A stretch of 64,000 bases of DNA from Schistosoma haematobium (taxonomy: Eukaryota; Platyhelminthes; Trematoda; Strigeidida; Schistosomatidae), in NCBI RefSeq assembly GCF_000699445.3, contig NC_067200.1, forward strand, positions 16,560,510-16,624,509, written 5' to 3'. The notes beneath the pieces were generated by a model. It was given only the letters and a program-made list of their open reading frames with translations, was not told the origin of the DNA and made no database searches. This document shows, one piece after another, positions 34,268 to 45,786 of the stretch. The position numbers were made by a program, and so were the translations under genes. Numbering within the stretch: the first letter of the stretch is position 1; each line of letters begins with the position of its first letter.

Positions 34268-35099
34268 GGGATAGGAAAATATATAACTCATCTAACACCT
34301 GTCAGATTATCTACATGTCTGACTGAGCAAACAACCAATGAATATCGTTGTCGCCTACATATTAATAATTCATATATATTAATTGTTAAAAATTTTTTTA
34401 CCGATATTTAAAACTGCGATTCTCTCTTTTGAGTTGCATACATGCTGTGTGGATTACATCATATTAAATAGAGTGGCTAGCAGCGGAATACAGGATGAGC
34501 ATTTTGTCCTATTTGGGAGTGGTTAGCTGCACTCGTAACTGCACTCCAGAGTTGGTGTATATACATCAACATCAACACTGGGGTGCAGGTGCATTCACTT
34601 AACAAGTATCAAATATGACGGAACAACGGTCTTGGAATTTATTGCTAGCCACCATCCATCTTTGCTTAAAATGTTTGTAATAATACTATTCATTATAACT
34701 GTCCGCATTTGCATATGATGATAAGTCTCGAAATAAAATATATTCATTTTACTCTCCCAACCTTGTTGTTCCTGATTTTCTAATTTATCTACTATTCATG
34801 TTATAGCAAGTATTAAAAATAAGTAATTGAATTATCTGAAGGAACAGTTTAAAACATCCCTTCAGACTTCTTTTTTAAATATACTACAATGGTGTAGGGA
34901 TTTTGTGGAGAGTCGTTTAATTTGTCACGAACTGACCTTTACGGAGGTACTATTGAAAACCAGAGACCACTGGACAGCTGTTCCGTTCTAGTATTTGAAT
35001 CCTAAACAGTGCTCAGTCAAAATAATTTCATATTAGTGGGTAATTATAACTTTACTGTAAATTTACTAACATGTTCTATATTTTAAATAAAAATAATAT
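33766..35099. other. Intergenic sequence with a (TAA)n run
   Basis: No gene found. The long leucine-only frame on the minus strand is just the translated TAA repeat. Confidence 0.5.
34197..34267. repeat. (TAA)n microsatellite
   Basis: About 23 uninterrupted units over 71 bp, the longest simple repeat in the window. Confidence 0.97.
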
Positions 35100-35129
35100 A
35101 TTTGTAGTATCCCAATGAGTAGAAAATTG

Positions 35130-35185
35130 GATTTTCTGACGTTTCGTGACTTAGTGTAAGTCACTTCTTCAGAGAATAAATAACC
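35130..35185 (-). ncRNA. Hammerhead-like motif at the end of Penelope-like element A
   Basis: On the minus strand: CTGAAGA, one extra A, a perfect 7-bp stem GTGACTT/AAGTCAC, GAAA, a minimal stem III ACGT and a GTC-like cleavage site. Stem I is weak (TTCT with AGAA plus scattered pairs). The extra base between the core box and stem II departs from the canonical fold, so activity is uncertain. Confidence 0.45.
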
Positions 35186-35434
35186 AAATTAAAATTAATT
35201 CAAGTTTAAATAGTACGACGGAACAATGCAAGAATAATATTTGATCAATCAAAAATCAGGTCTGAAAAAGTTGGTGACATGTCATTTCTGTCAAGGTGAT
35301 TCATAGGTGATATGAATGTAAATTTGGGTGTATGTATATGTGCATTGTTTAAGAATGAAAACTTGTGTGACCTTTATGGTAAGAAAGGATAGAGTTTAAA
35401 TTTGTAATATGATAGTGTGAAATTGTAAATACGA

Positions 35435-35800
35435 TCAGAATGAATGCCTAGGATAGATGGTCCAAGTAGGATGTATAGTAAGACCTTCCTTTCTATTGAG
35501 AGAAGTAGGATTAAGCATTATATGGAACGCCTCAGCTACCCTCCTTTCTTTGTAGTGGGAAAAGCCTTTTTGCAATATTTTGATATTTTTAAAATCGATT
35601 TGGTGGTTGTGGAAAATGGCATGAACTCCTATTGCCGATTTAATTTGAATTTGGTTCAATTCTACAGGATTGTTAGGAGGTTTCTTTGTGTACCTAATAT
35701 GTTCTTTGGCTCTAGTCACGATTTCGCGGGATGACTCTCCAATATAATAGGCATCACAATCAATACAACCTAATTTGTAGACGCAGTTCTGTGTGGACAT
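35435..35800 (-). pseudogene. Penelope-like GIY-YIG endonuclease part
   Basis: This is in frame with the RT and separated only by the TAA at 35858. It reads CVYKLGCIDCDAYYIGESSR, with the Cys cluster and YIG of the Penelope endonuclease, then REIVTRAKEHIR and the VAEAFHI segment. This domain nicks target DNA for element insertion. The end at 35435 looks like the natural C-terminus. Confidence 0.8.
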
Positions 35801-35857
35801 GAAAGGGATTTTGTCTTTCAGGCGAACTAAAGTATTACGTAGTGTGTCCGTTGTTTT

Positions 35858-36860
35858 TTAATACACTTTGATTCTGTGATGTTTTGAGATTCTTTGGATT
35901 TCTTCTGTTGTGCCATGACGGTATGGTAGAACTACAGTACCAATCCATGGCATTTCATTCGAATCATTATTGTAATGTAATAAATTGTTTTGTTTTAATA
36001 TGCTTCTAATAATCTTCATAGGAAAATTATTAAATTGTAAGATGCTAACTATATTCATTTGTTCTTTTTGTTTGTCTTCCTCTGATGTGATGATCTTGTT
36101 AGCTCTTCTAAAAAGATTTAAGGCTAGCGAGATCTTTGCACTGAAAGGATGTGCTGAATGGAAGTCAATATAACGATTTGAATGTGTCGGTTTTCGGTAA
36201 ATGGATAGGTTTAGACTTCCATTTGGATTTCTTTTTACTAAGCAATCCAAGAATAGTAGCTCACCATATACATTTTCATTTTCATTGGTGAATTTGATGT
36301 GTGATGAAAGTGTATTTATTCGTTTAGAAAAAGATCTTAGATGAGTCTTTTTTATAACAACAAATGTATCGTCTACATATCTAAGCCAAATTCGTGGTAT
36401 AATGTTGTGGGCGAAGATATTTGATTCTATGTATGCCATAAAAAGGTTGACTACAATCGGGGACACGGGGGATCCCATCGCTACACCGTTAGTTTGTTTG
36501 AATAACATACCGTTAAAAGTAAATAGCGTTGAATTTAAGCAAAGTTTTAAGGATTTCATGATTAGACTGATGCTCAACGGACATCTGTCAGGAAGAGTAT
36601 TGTCGTTCTCAAGTAAACCACTAATGAATTCTAAGCATTTATCAATGGGAACACTTGTCTATAAAGAAACGACATCAAAGCTTAACATGATTTCATTCTT
36701 CTCGATGACTAATCCGGATAATTTTGATTTCAAGTCATATGTGTCTTTAATTATATTATGTAAGTTGAGTTGCAGTGGTTTTTTTTTATGTGAACAGAAA
36801 AACAAAGAAGCCATGACAAACAACGAAAGCTATTTTTGGAGACGTTATTTCATTTAATTC
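35858..36860 (-). pseudogene. Penelope-like reverse transcriptase
   Basis: The reading includes IMLSFDVVSL then a TAG (36659-36661) where Phe is usual, then TSVPID; FKQTNGVAMGSPVSPIVVNL; and the catalytic RYVDDTFVVIKK near 36370. The thumb region follows (IYRKPTHSNRYIDFHSAHP). The frame ends with a TAA at 35858-35860 before the endonuclease, which continues in the same frame. So two single-codon breaks inactivate an otherwise well kept ORF. Confidence 0.85.
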
Positions 36861-39117
36861 AAAGCTTGTAAAACGCTAATATTTCGTTTTTTCGCTAGGT
36901 TACTATACAAACCATAAGGTTTCGTTTGATATATGATGCACTGTTATACGCTGTTCTGTTCTACAGCTATTGTAATTTAAACATAAGCTTTGGTACTCTA
37001 TTTTTCCACCCTAATGCTCAGCTTGGATATAATTGTATTTTTATAATTGTTTGAGTCGTAGTCGTATTAGTCATCTATCTATTCATGTATCTTTTTACAC
37101 TAATCTGAACTGGAGTAAGGAAACGGAGTCGGAAATAAGTCGAGTAGTGTTCCAGTCGACTCGTCTTCGCTCTCTCGCTTGTCAACCAATCAAGTAATAG
37201 AATAGTTTACGTCTCTCTACCCAAGACAGTTTAAATTCGGAATCATGCATTCTAGCCTCAAGGTTAAACCAGTTAGCCTATCGTTCAAGGCCTTAGCCTA
37301 GATCGGTACGGGTTATCTTCTGTTTATTACTGGGTAGGCAGATCAAGGACTTAACAAAATTTATAATTATTATAACTGCTGTAGCACTAATATTTGCACT
37401 CAAATGAATGAAGTGATGGAAAATATTAACGTTGTAGTATTATTTACCAATGGTTACAATTCTTTTTAACTATGATAAGATAGAAAGAGATACCATGGGA
37501 TGTTCCGTGTGACCTTCAGTTACATCCTTGGCGATCAACCTTTTGTTTGATAACTAACTCTTTATCGTATTGTTTTAAGTTGAAAGTAGAAAGTATAGGT
37601 ATAACTCGTTTTCATGTTGCGTTCTAATATCTTTTCGCTTGAGACTTCAGACTATAACCGATAAATAATTATCATATCTGTTATTTTATCCATACTGGTA
37701 GTTTATAACAATTAGTTATATCCTTATTATAGTTGACTGATTGTAGTTGTGTTGACACTGAATGGTTGCGAAATATATAAAGTGACTGGTAACACAGTAA
37801 ATATATTGAATATGATGACAATATTAGATTTCATACAGACGCCATATATGAATTCCATCGACTACTGTTCTATATAGACTTAGTAAATGCCTAAAGTTTT
37901 CATGCAAATTGTAAACTAGAACACAAAAAAATGTAGAAATAAAATTGAAATTAATATAAATCCATATAAACAACTTACTTTTATTTATAATTTTCATGCA
38001 GAATGATGTACTTCAGTTAGATTGTGCAAAATTAATCCTTTTGAATTATGTACAATTGTGTATAATGGCATTTGTTTCTTTAAAACAAATTATTATTTTC
38101 AATAAAATAATACCAATAAAATGTTGAATGTAATCAATTGAAATAATTCTCAATACTGATTTTTAAAAAATTTTGTATATTAAAAAGATTACTCTAGATT
38201 TCCTCATTTATTGTAGCCAGTAATTAAGTGATATTTACTTTTATGATAGATTACTATTAGTAAGTGAATTCAATTGGATTTATTTTTAGTCATTTCAATT
38301 TACGAACTATGTGAAGATTGAAATGCTTTTTTCATCCTGTCGTCCTTGGTTTCTAAGATTTAAAATGAAATAAAGTTCATCTCTATTTATATATTCGTTT
38401 ATACCATCAAATAAAATAATGCAGCCTTGAAATAAGCCCAGACCAGTTTGATGGGCAAAATGTTGGAATTAGTTCAATTTCAAGTTTGTTTAAAATACAA
38501 CTTGACACATTGTTCAAACTTTATCCTTCCATCTACAGACACACATTGATGAGACACATAACAAATGTACACATAAATGATAATCCAATTTGTAAACGTA
38601 TATATATATATATATATATTAACATACATATACACCAATCACTTTTAAGTTTAAACTTAGTCTGATTTGTTATTGGTTAAATATGAATTACAGTCTGATA
38701 TAAATTGTAAATCAACGGGAATGGACTTTGAGTATGTGTGGAGGAGAGATAGTTTTCTGGAACGAGTTTGTTGTTATATCTTTGACAATTATTTTGTATT
38801 CCCTACTTTGATAGTAAGAATGAATGATTCACTAGCCTTCATTACTTTGTTATACACACAACACACAGTAGCTACTCATCAGTATTTTTCTGTTTAACCT
38901 AATTCTGACCTGGAATAATTGTACATTTGAAAACTGGCATACGTGAATTTATATGCACATGACTTTCATTTATACTATTGCAAGTGCAAAATTGCGATAC
39001 ATGTTCAATGTAGATAGGATCTGAGTGCCTACTACTTTACAATTCTAAATTTAGAAAATATGTACACATAGGCACCTTTATGTTTGAAGCATATGAATGT
39101 CAATCATTTCATGCAGT
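36861..39117. other. Intergenic sequence, nothing recognised
   Basis: No exon, RNA gene or transposon protein on either strand. A (TA)n run sits at 38599-38619. Confidence 0.45.
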
Positions 39118-39211
39118 TAGTTCCCTTTATGTATTTAAATAAAGCCAGAACTCACATGGATGCATAATAATATGGATTCATTATATATCGTTGTTTCTCA
39201 TCAGCTGCTTA
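39118..39211 (+). mobile_element. Penelope terminal-repeat fragment
   Basis: TAGTTCCCTTTATGTATTTA and CTCATCAGCTGCTTACAAC match the outer part of the inverted arms at 44588-44690. It ends exactly where the Sm-alpha SINE begins. Confidence 0.65.
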
Positions 39212-39642
39212 CAACTGACTCATGATTTCAATCTGTGAAATTTCTAAAAAATCTCCACAAAACCCATTCTGATAATAATCAACTGCTCACTAGTGACTGA
39301 CTTCAGGAAAAACTCCCGAAGCTCTAGTGAGAAGCCGTTACCAGTGGAGTTCAACCAGGTCTGTTGTGAGATAGGAACTCACTGAAGACAATGGTGTACG
39401 GTGGCGCAACTTCGTTGATTGGTTGAAGTTAGACATTAACACCGTTGGATGCCGGCTCAGTGGTCTAGTGGTTAAGTGCTCGCGCGCGAAGCCAGTAGGT
39501 CCTGGGTTCGAGCCCCGCGTGGTGCGGGATCGTGGATGCGCACTGCTGAGGAGTCCCATACTAGGACGAAACGGCCGTCCATTGCTTCCAGGTTTTCAAT
39601 GGTGGTCTAGCTTCAACTGACTCATGATTTCAATCTGTGAAA
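39212..39642 (+). mobile_element. Sm-alpha-type SINE with hammerhead, longer than one unit
   Basis: A tRNA-like region with A box (TGGTCTAGTGGT) and perfect B box (GGGTTCGAGCCCC) lies at about 39451-39524, followed by the hammerhead at 39540-39585 and a tail. The 29-bp tail CAACTGACTCATGATTTCAA... occurs at 39212-39240 and again at 39614-39642, a period of 402 bp, so the insertion starts and ends in the same place of a repeating unit. The family is the schistosome Sm-alpha SINE, recognised by its layout. Confidence 0.85.
39540..39585 (+). ncRNA. Hammerhead ribozyme of the Sm-alpha SINE
   Basis: The core is CTGAGGA at 39546-39552. Stem II is GTCC/GGAC (39553-39556 with 39564-39567). GAAA is at 39568-39571. 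Stem III is ACGGCCGT, and the cleavage triplet GTC ends at 39579. Stem I is GCACTG with CATTGC, one mismatch in six pairs. All invariant bases are kept, so the ribozyme may still be active. Confidence 0.85.
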
Positions 39643-40439
39643 CCAAATATGTGTTAAACTTTACATTGAGGTAACATAAAGTGTGAAACAATTGACATAA
39701 GTGAATGTAAAGAGTTGGAGTGACAAGGCTTATCAGTAATAATTTTAAATATCTGTACAAGAACAGGTCGGAGGTAATCCTGTGTCAGAATAAAAACATG
39801 AGGGGTAGGTGATGTGATAATTTCAGATGTAATGAAGGGTTTGCACAAAGTCTCTGGAACTAAAAAAGAAACTGGTAAGGTGGGTTGCGCAATAATTGAA
39901 AATTCTGCAGATTACCAACGTGGATGATCTATGTCGATTAACTGGAAGCCTACTCGAGTTAGACAGGAATGGTGTGACGAACCAGCTAATTTCATAGTCA
40001 CACCTCGCGGTCAGCATCTAACGTGTACTACCCCTTCGACGTATCAAAGTACTATGGCTACTTGGAAGACCGTATAACACAAAGGACGTTACTACGGAAA
40101 CATATTAGTAAGAATGAGTACAAAGAAGATATCGAGACCACCACCGCATGCGCCAGTCCATAACATACGATTAACTGATGCGCATTGATTGTCCTTGACA
40201 GGGATCGATAATCTGATCGAAATTCAGTGATCTAACTGCCGGATGATTTGGCTAGGGCTCAGTGACATTTCAATTCCCCTACAAATTCACATAATTTAAG
40301 AGAATTGAGTGAGTGGAAATATATGAGTGAAGAGGAGTGGTTCAAATGTACATAAATAATAATTCAGTAATGGAAGAGCAATATAACAAACTAAACATTA
40401 GCACAATAAAACTAATGACCAAAAAATTAAATTACCAAG
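39643..40439. other. No feature recognised
   Basis: Nothing supportable beyond short chance frames. Confidence 0.35.
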
Positions 40440-41213
40440 GTAGTAATAGGTTTATTACTGTCTCTTTTTGAGTGCATAGATTAGGTTTGAGTTTTTTATC
40501 GCAATTGCTTCAGCAAACCGAAGTGAAGCTGTGTTTCTTTGTCTGCCAATAATTTTGAAAGCTTGAGGAATGTCAATGGTATACTCGGTGTTAAGTAAAT
40601 ACCGAGCTATTGCACTGTTAAGAGCTCTTGCCCCTCGCAGTCCAAATTTCTTTGAAACACGCTTGGAAATGCGAACATGTACTCTTCTTTCAGTTCTTCC
40701 AATTTACATGCTTTGGAACGTGCATGTAAAGTGATAAATGCAGTTGAAGCTACTGAGAAAAGAGAACCTGTCAATTTCTGTTTGTTTGAGCGAACAGTTC
40801 GTTTCACATAACATCGTCAGTTTTACTGATGGATAAGCCACTCTCAACGTGAAATTTATCCTGTGGTTAATTACTTCAGTGATTTCATCTCCTTTAAAGC
40901 GCAAGTACATGAAGCAGGTTTTCTTTTCCAATCTGTTGTATTTAACCCGAGGGTCGGTTTTGTCACATTTCTGGATGAAATTCTCCGGATATGCACTTCC
41001 ACGTAGGCAGTTTGTAATGAGAGCACTTTCATCTCCCAGGCATTGTTTTGAGCAAATTTTGCGTGTGCGGTCAAAAAGGGTTCGTACAATACCCTTTTTG
41101 TAACTCATTGAACAGAAAATGTTACTAAACTCAAAGTGTACTTCAGTTAAAATTAAAACACGAATTTCAGCGAAGGGATCTCTTTTCAACAAATTTATTA
41201 TCAAGCTGTACAA
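40440..41213 (-). pseudogene. Penelope-like element B, endonuclease part
   Basis: The minus-strand frame 41213-40704 encodes a linker (FMYLRFKGDEITEVINHRI) and CIYHFTCTF before the endonuclease. After a frame change near 40705 the reading continues IGRTERRVHVRISKRVSKKF and AEAIAIKNSN to about 40465. The Tyr of the YIG box is replaced by a TAA. RT is absent, so this is a 5'-truncated, dead copy. Confidence 0.75.
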
Positions 41214-41531
41214 TCGTATATATATGAAATTTTTTTGTTTTTTGTAAAAGTACTAATTCCGTGAGGAAATGTGAACACAGTTAATAAAAAAGGGTTATAA
41301 TACTAGATTACGTAATATGAATAATAACAATAACAATAGATTTAGTGAATATAATAAGATGATTAAAATGATTCAAATGTTTTTGTCATAATAATTAAAG
41401 GTCATAGAGTTGTAAAAATAAATATGGTGATATGATGAATATTCACGAATAAAACAATGAGAATATAAGACATAAGTAAAGGGGAGAATGCAGTAATAAT
41501 AATAATAATAATAATTGGGTAAGCAAAATGC

Positions 41532-42236
41532 TTAAAGCCAAGGTAACGATAACGATAAGACGTACTTCTTTTGTACGCATAGTTCTGGTTTAAGCTCCTG
41601 GATGGTAAGAGCTTCGGCTATTTTTAAAAGTTGGATGCGTAGAAATCTCGGTAGATTTGAACGAATCATATAAACAACCTTAAATTCATTTTTTGGATCT
41701 GTGGAATGGTTACAGTCGATTAGGTGTTCAAGTATAGAACTCCTAACTGCTTTCCTTTCCCCCTTATAGAACCAAGCAGGAATATGTTCCCGTATCCGAG
41801 TTGAAAGCGAGCGCTGGCTACGGCCAATGTACCTTGCTCCACAAGAGCAGGTGAACTGGTAGATGCACATGGAGGCGACCAGACGCGGAAGCTTGTCTTT
41901 TATGGACACAGAAATTAAGTTCCTACTCATGAAGGTTATTCGCAATTTAGCTGCATTAAATGTTCTTCTAATAGCTGTTGTTAGACGATTTTTGATTACT
42001 TCTGATGTTCGATCACCTTTAAATTCCAGACTTATATAAAGGTTTTTCTTCGTAATGGAGCGACTAGGTTTCTTGTCACAACTACTTCTATTCATATTCT
42101 TTTCTATGAACCGTTCTGGGTAACCATTTTCCGTCAGGGTTTTCTTGAGGAAATCAAGTTCTTCGTTAATTGTTATCGATTCATATTCCAAATGGCCAGA
42201 AGTGGTACTAATGAACAGTCCTAGTAGACACTTCAC
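41532..42236 (-). CDS. Penelope-like element C, open linker and GIY-YIG endonuclease fragment
   Basis: An unbroken frame of 234 codons contains the linker (LYISLEFKGDRTSEVIKNRL), then CIYQFTCSCGARYIGRSQRS with the Cys-rich lead and YIG box, LSTRIREHIPAW, and the C-terminal end AEALTIQELKPELCVQKK. The RT is missing, so the copy is 5'-truncated and the first Met is not a real start. It is the best-kept endonuclease of the three Penelope copies in this stretch and differs in sequence from A and B. Confidence 0.75.
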   Translation of the reverse strand: MKCLLGLFISTTSGHLEYESITINEELDFLKKTLTENGYPERFIEKNMNRSSCDKKPSRSITKKNLYISLEFKGDRTSEVIKNRLTTAIRRTFNAAKLRITFMSRNLISVSIKDKLPRLVASMCIYQFTCSCGARYIGRSQRSLSTRIREHIPAWFYKGERKAVRSSILEHLIDCNHSTDPKNEFKVVYMIRSNLPRFLRIQLLKIAEALTIQELKPELCVQKKYVLSLSLPWL

Positions 42237-44289
42237 TCAAACAGCGATAAGGAAATATATCCAGTCGTAAAGGGATATCCAATCTATTATTAATAGACAA
42301 TGGAAACCATCTACAGAAAGAGTTGGGCAGCTGGCTTACTGACATCGGATGCCGTCATCTAATCACAGCCCCACGACGTCCTCAGTCTAATAGTATAACA
42401 AAATTCCATCCGAACTTCAAAGAGAGCTACTGTGGATTTAAGTCATCTAGAAGAGTTAGAAAAATGCATCAATAATTCCTTGCTTCATTATCGTAATGCA
42501 GAACATTCAAGAACTCATGACAGTCGGGTTAAACTCTTCAAATCGAACACATTTGGTGAACAAAATATCAGAAGTACAATTTTACCAGAGAAATTACTAC
42601 CGATCATCTGCGTGGATTATATTTCAGAGAATGGGTAATCCGGATGGCAGAGATTCTTGACTCGAATGATCATTCAGTTCACAACAGACCCTTAGACCAA
42701 GTGAAGATTAATGAAATTGGTGATTCCAACCATAATTCTGATTATTCTCTAACTAACTCTAATTCTGAACTTCAAATAGTTCCAATCTTAATTCCAATGA
42801 TTTTCCTGTCGCCAATGACCTTTTGCAAGATAAATAATAGGATTTGAATGAGAAATTTTCACCTAATCAAATGAAACGGGATTCGGATGTTCGATCATTT
42901 TAGTATCATTCTTAAGATGACGACATTCATGTGTGATATCTTTCGACATAATATTGGGATCTGAATCTATTCTGCTTAAAATTTTAGTACGAATGTCTGA
43001 GCCTGACTATAACTGCAATCCATATACAAAGATAAGACACATAAATTATTCGTCAGAAATTGAACGCAGTTTAAAACCCTCACAAATACTCATTCATACA
43101 TATATACCACGCTATCCTTAGGAAATTGACCCATTTCATAGCCAATGAAATGTACTCGCCCTTTAGGCCACTTCTGATTGCCGTCGATTGAACTTCTTAT
43201 CTGAGTACTTCTGATTGGCTCACCAAATAAAAAATCTTTGATTTCAGCGTTTATTAAGTCAATCATTCTTCTACATCAGTTTATTTTTTATGAATTGAGG
43301 TTTTATGAGTGTTATATGTTGTGCTCATTGATATTTATTAAACTTTGGAATAATCATATATACAATCAGTGATAATGTAAATTCTCATAATAGAAAATTA
43401 TTAACTTATTAGAGAAAACCTAATAATCGTTTTATTTCTTTATTTCGTTATTGATTATGTAGCCCTCATTACTTATCCTCATTAATTTAGCACTATTAAC
43501 TGACCTAAACACCCTTGCGATGACGTTTGTCTCCAGTGTAATAATAATTAGATTGCAACACGCAGTACTGTTAGATAATGTTTGTTTCAAGTAAAATTGA
43601 CATCTAGCCAAACAATCATACCGGCAGATAGGATGAATGAATATGTAAGTAAATGAGTACATATGTATCAATTATACATATGTAAGACATGTTTTTAAAA
43701 AAATGAGGCGATAATTTGATCTATTCTGTTGCCAACTTTCAGGTTATATGTTCAACTACATTCTGATTGAGTAAAAGTTGTTTCTAAATATCTCACAAAG
43801 TAAAACAAGTTACACGGAAGTCTCATGGCTTAGTGGGGATAACTAGAAACCTTTTATTCTTTACACTTCTTACAGTGATGAAAAGTGAATTATTTTATCA
43901 CAATAATCAAAGCAAAACACGTTGAAGTAAAGTAGTTGAGTAAAATAAAATTAGTCAGAAAATTATTTCTCAAACCAGAAAATTCAAACTTATGGACATG
44001 TCACATAAATATCTGTATAGCGTATATTTATCATGATACCTGAGTGATTTAGGTGTCATGTAATTACATAATATCTTGTTGTTCAATAGTTTATGATCAG
44101 GTGCCAGTTTTTAATGAAAACTTTATGAAATTAAGTAGCATAGTGATTTAAAACTCACCATTAAATTTTCCCTCGACCGTTCATTTGTGGAAATATTTGT
44201 ACACTTTTCGCGTTGCACTCGTTAAATCTGTTGCCAAGTAGTATTGGGTCTACTGAGAATGTTTTTATTGATCTCAAATCGAATAGCAA
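42237..44289. other. Intergenic sequence, nothing firmly recognised
   Basis: An open stretch near 42432-42638 on the plus strand shows no domain I know. The rest is AT-rich. Confidence 0.35.
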
Positions 44290-44581
44290 GTGGTAGGATA
44301 ATTCACGTTTAGTGAAAGCCAGAGTAACTTATGCCCATCTGGGCCATCTTTGGTGCCTTCTGGATGTTAGTCATGCCGTAAAATGTTGGGTTTACAACGT
44401 GGCAGTTAGAGCAGCTCTGCTCTATGCTAGTGAAACCTGGCCTTTCCAAGTTGAGGATGTTGAACGATTCTCTGTGTTCAAATATCGTTCTACCCAAAAA
44501 ATTGCAGACACCCAGTGTCAAAAACATTTTACTACTGCAGAGATTCGTCGTCGTGTTGTTGGACACAACGACGACAATTTA

Positions 44582-45786
44582 TACACATAGTTCCCTTTAT
44601 TATCTTAAATAGAGCAAGAACAAAGATTGGTGCAGAATAATATGAATTCATTTTATTTAGTTAGGTTCTCATCAGCTGCTTACAACCTAAATTATTTGGA
44701 ATTCAACATTATTACAGATATTGACATCTTTATACATAAGAGTGTGATTAAGGATCAATACATGTGTATGATGATGTAGCAAGCAAAGATTCAGATAGAG
44801 TTAATGAGCTCATAAAATGTTTGATTCGAATAAATAAATAAAGTTAGAGAGGGAAAGTTCTGGAACATTGAAATAGTGATTAGAACTCATGAAAATAGAT
44901 TAATGGTAATAAAGAAAATATGAATTGAAATCAATCATTTATGTATGATGTAATTTATACTTCAGAAAGAGTTGCAATAATGACGTAATAAATAAATAAA
45001 TAGGAGCAAATTAATAGAAAGAGTGCACGATGGTTGGCAGATAAGTTAGAACCAGTGCGTCAACGATTAGCCACCTATACACTAAAGGATTCATTTGTAT
45101 TTGCTGACAGCATGAATCACATAAATACTGCCGGTAAGTTTATGGTTTCTTTTGATGTAACATCTTTGTTTACAAAAATACCACTTCTTGAGACCATAGA
45201 CATAATTTGTCAACATTCTGACATCCTACCTCTACCAGTACCAGAATTCAAACTCGAACCTTTTGAAATTCGCTGAAGCGTTAGCAATCAAACGCTTAAA
45301 ACCAGATCTATGTATACAAAAAGAGACAGTAATAAATCTTTCTTTACCCTGGTAACAATAACCCCCACTCTTTCTATTAATTTGCTCCTATTTATTTATT
45401 TATTACGTCATTATTGCAACTCTTTCTGAAGTATAAATTACATCATACATAAATGATTGATTTCAATTCATATTTTCTTTATTACCATTAATCTATTTTC
45501 ATGAGTTCTAATCACTATTTCAATGTTCCAGAACTTTCCCTCTCTAACTTTATTTATTTATTCGAATCAAACATTTTATGAGCTCATTAACTCTATCTGA
45601 ATCTTTGCTTGCTACATCATCATACACATGTATTGATCCTTAATCACACTCTTATGTATAAAGATGTCAATATCTGTAATAATGTTGAATTCCAAATAAT
45701 TTAGGTTGTAAGCAGCTGATGAGAACCTAACTAAATAAAATGAATTCATATTATTCTGCACCAATCTTTGTTCTTGCTCTATTTAA
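44582..45786. mobile_element. Penelope-derived element with 421-bp perfect inverted arms
   Basis: The arms 44605-45025 and 45366-45786 are reverse complements of equal length, with no mismatch seen by eye. The 340-bp centre encodes an RT piece (FMVSFDVTSLFTKIPLLETI) and, in plus-strand reading, the endonuclease end AIKRLKPDLCIQKE just before the right arm. Everything between, including the catalytic RT motif and the YIG box, is gone. The element is flanked by GACGACAATTTA at 44570-44581 and 45787-45798. It is a non-autonomous deletion derivative. Confidence 0.85.
45026..45365 (+). pseudogene. Internally deleted Penelope-like ORF
   Basis: The RT start (RQRLATYTLKDSFVFA, MVSFDVTSLFTKIPLL) is open to 45276. 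A stop follows FEIR, and the last residues of the endonuclease appear next in another frame. There is no catalytic centre. Confidence 0.8.

Larger units (their letters stand above)
35100..36860 (-). mobile_element. Penelope-like element A (RT plus GIY-YIG endonuclease, hammerhead-like end)
   Basis: On the minus strand the RT runs from about 36860 to 35858, then the endonuclease from 35857 to 35435, then a noncoding end with a hammerhead-like motif near 35130-35185. RT before a GIY-YIG endonuclease is the diagnostic order of Penelope-like elements. The 5' part of the ORF is missing. Confidence 0.85.

Noticed and set aside
34101..34298. Poly-leucine protein on the minus strand
   Set aside because: It is the translation of the TAA microsatellite.
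39451..39524. tRNA gene
   Set aside because: It is the promoter part of the Sm-alpha SINE, not a free tRNA.
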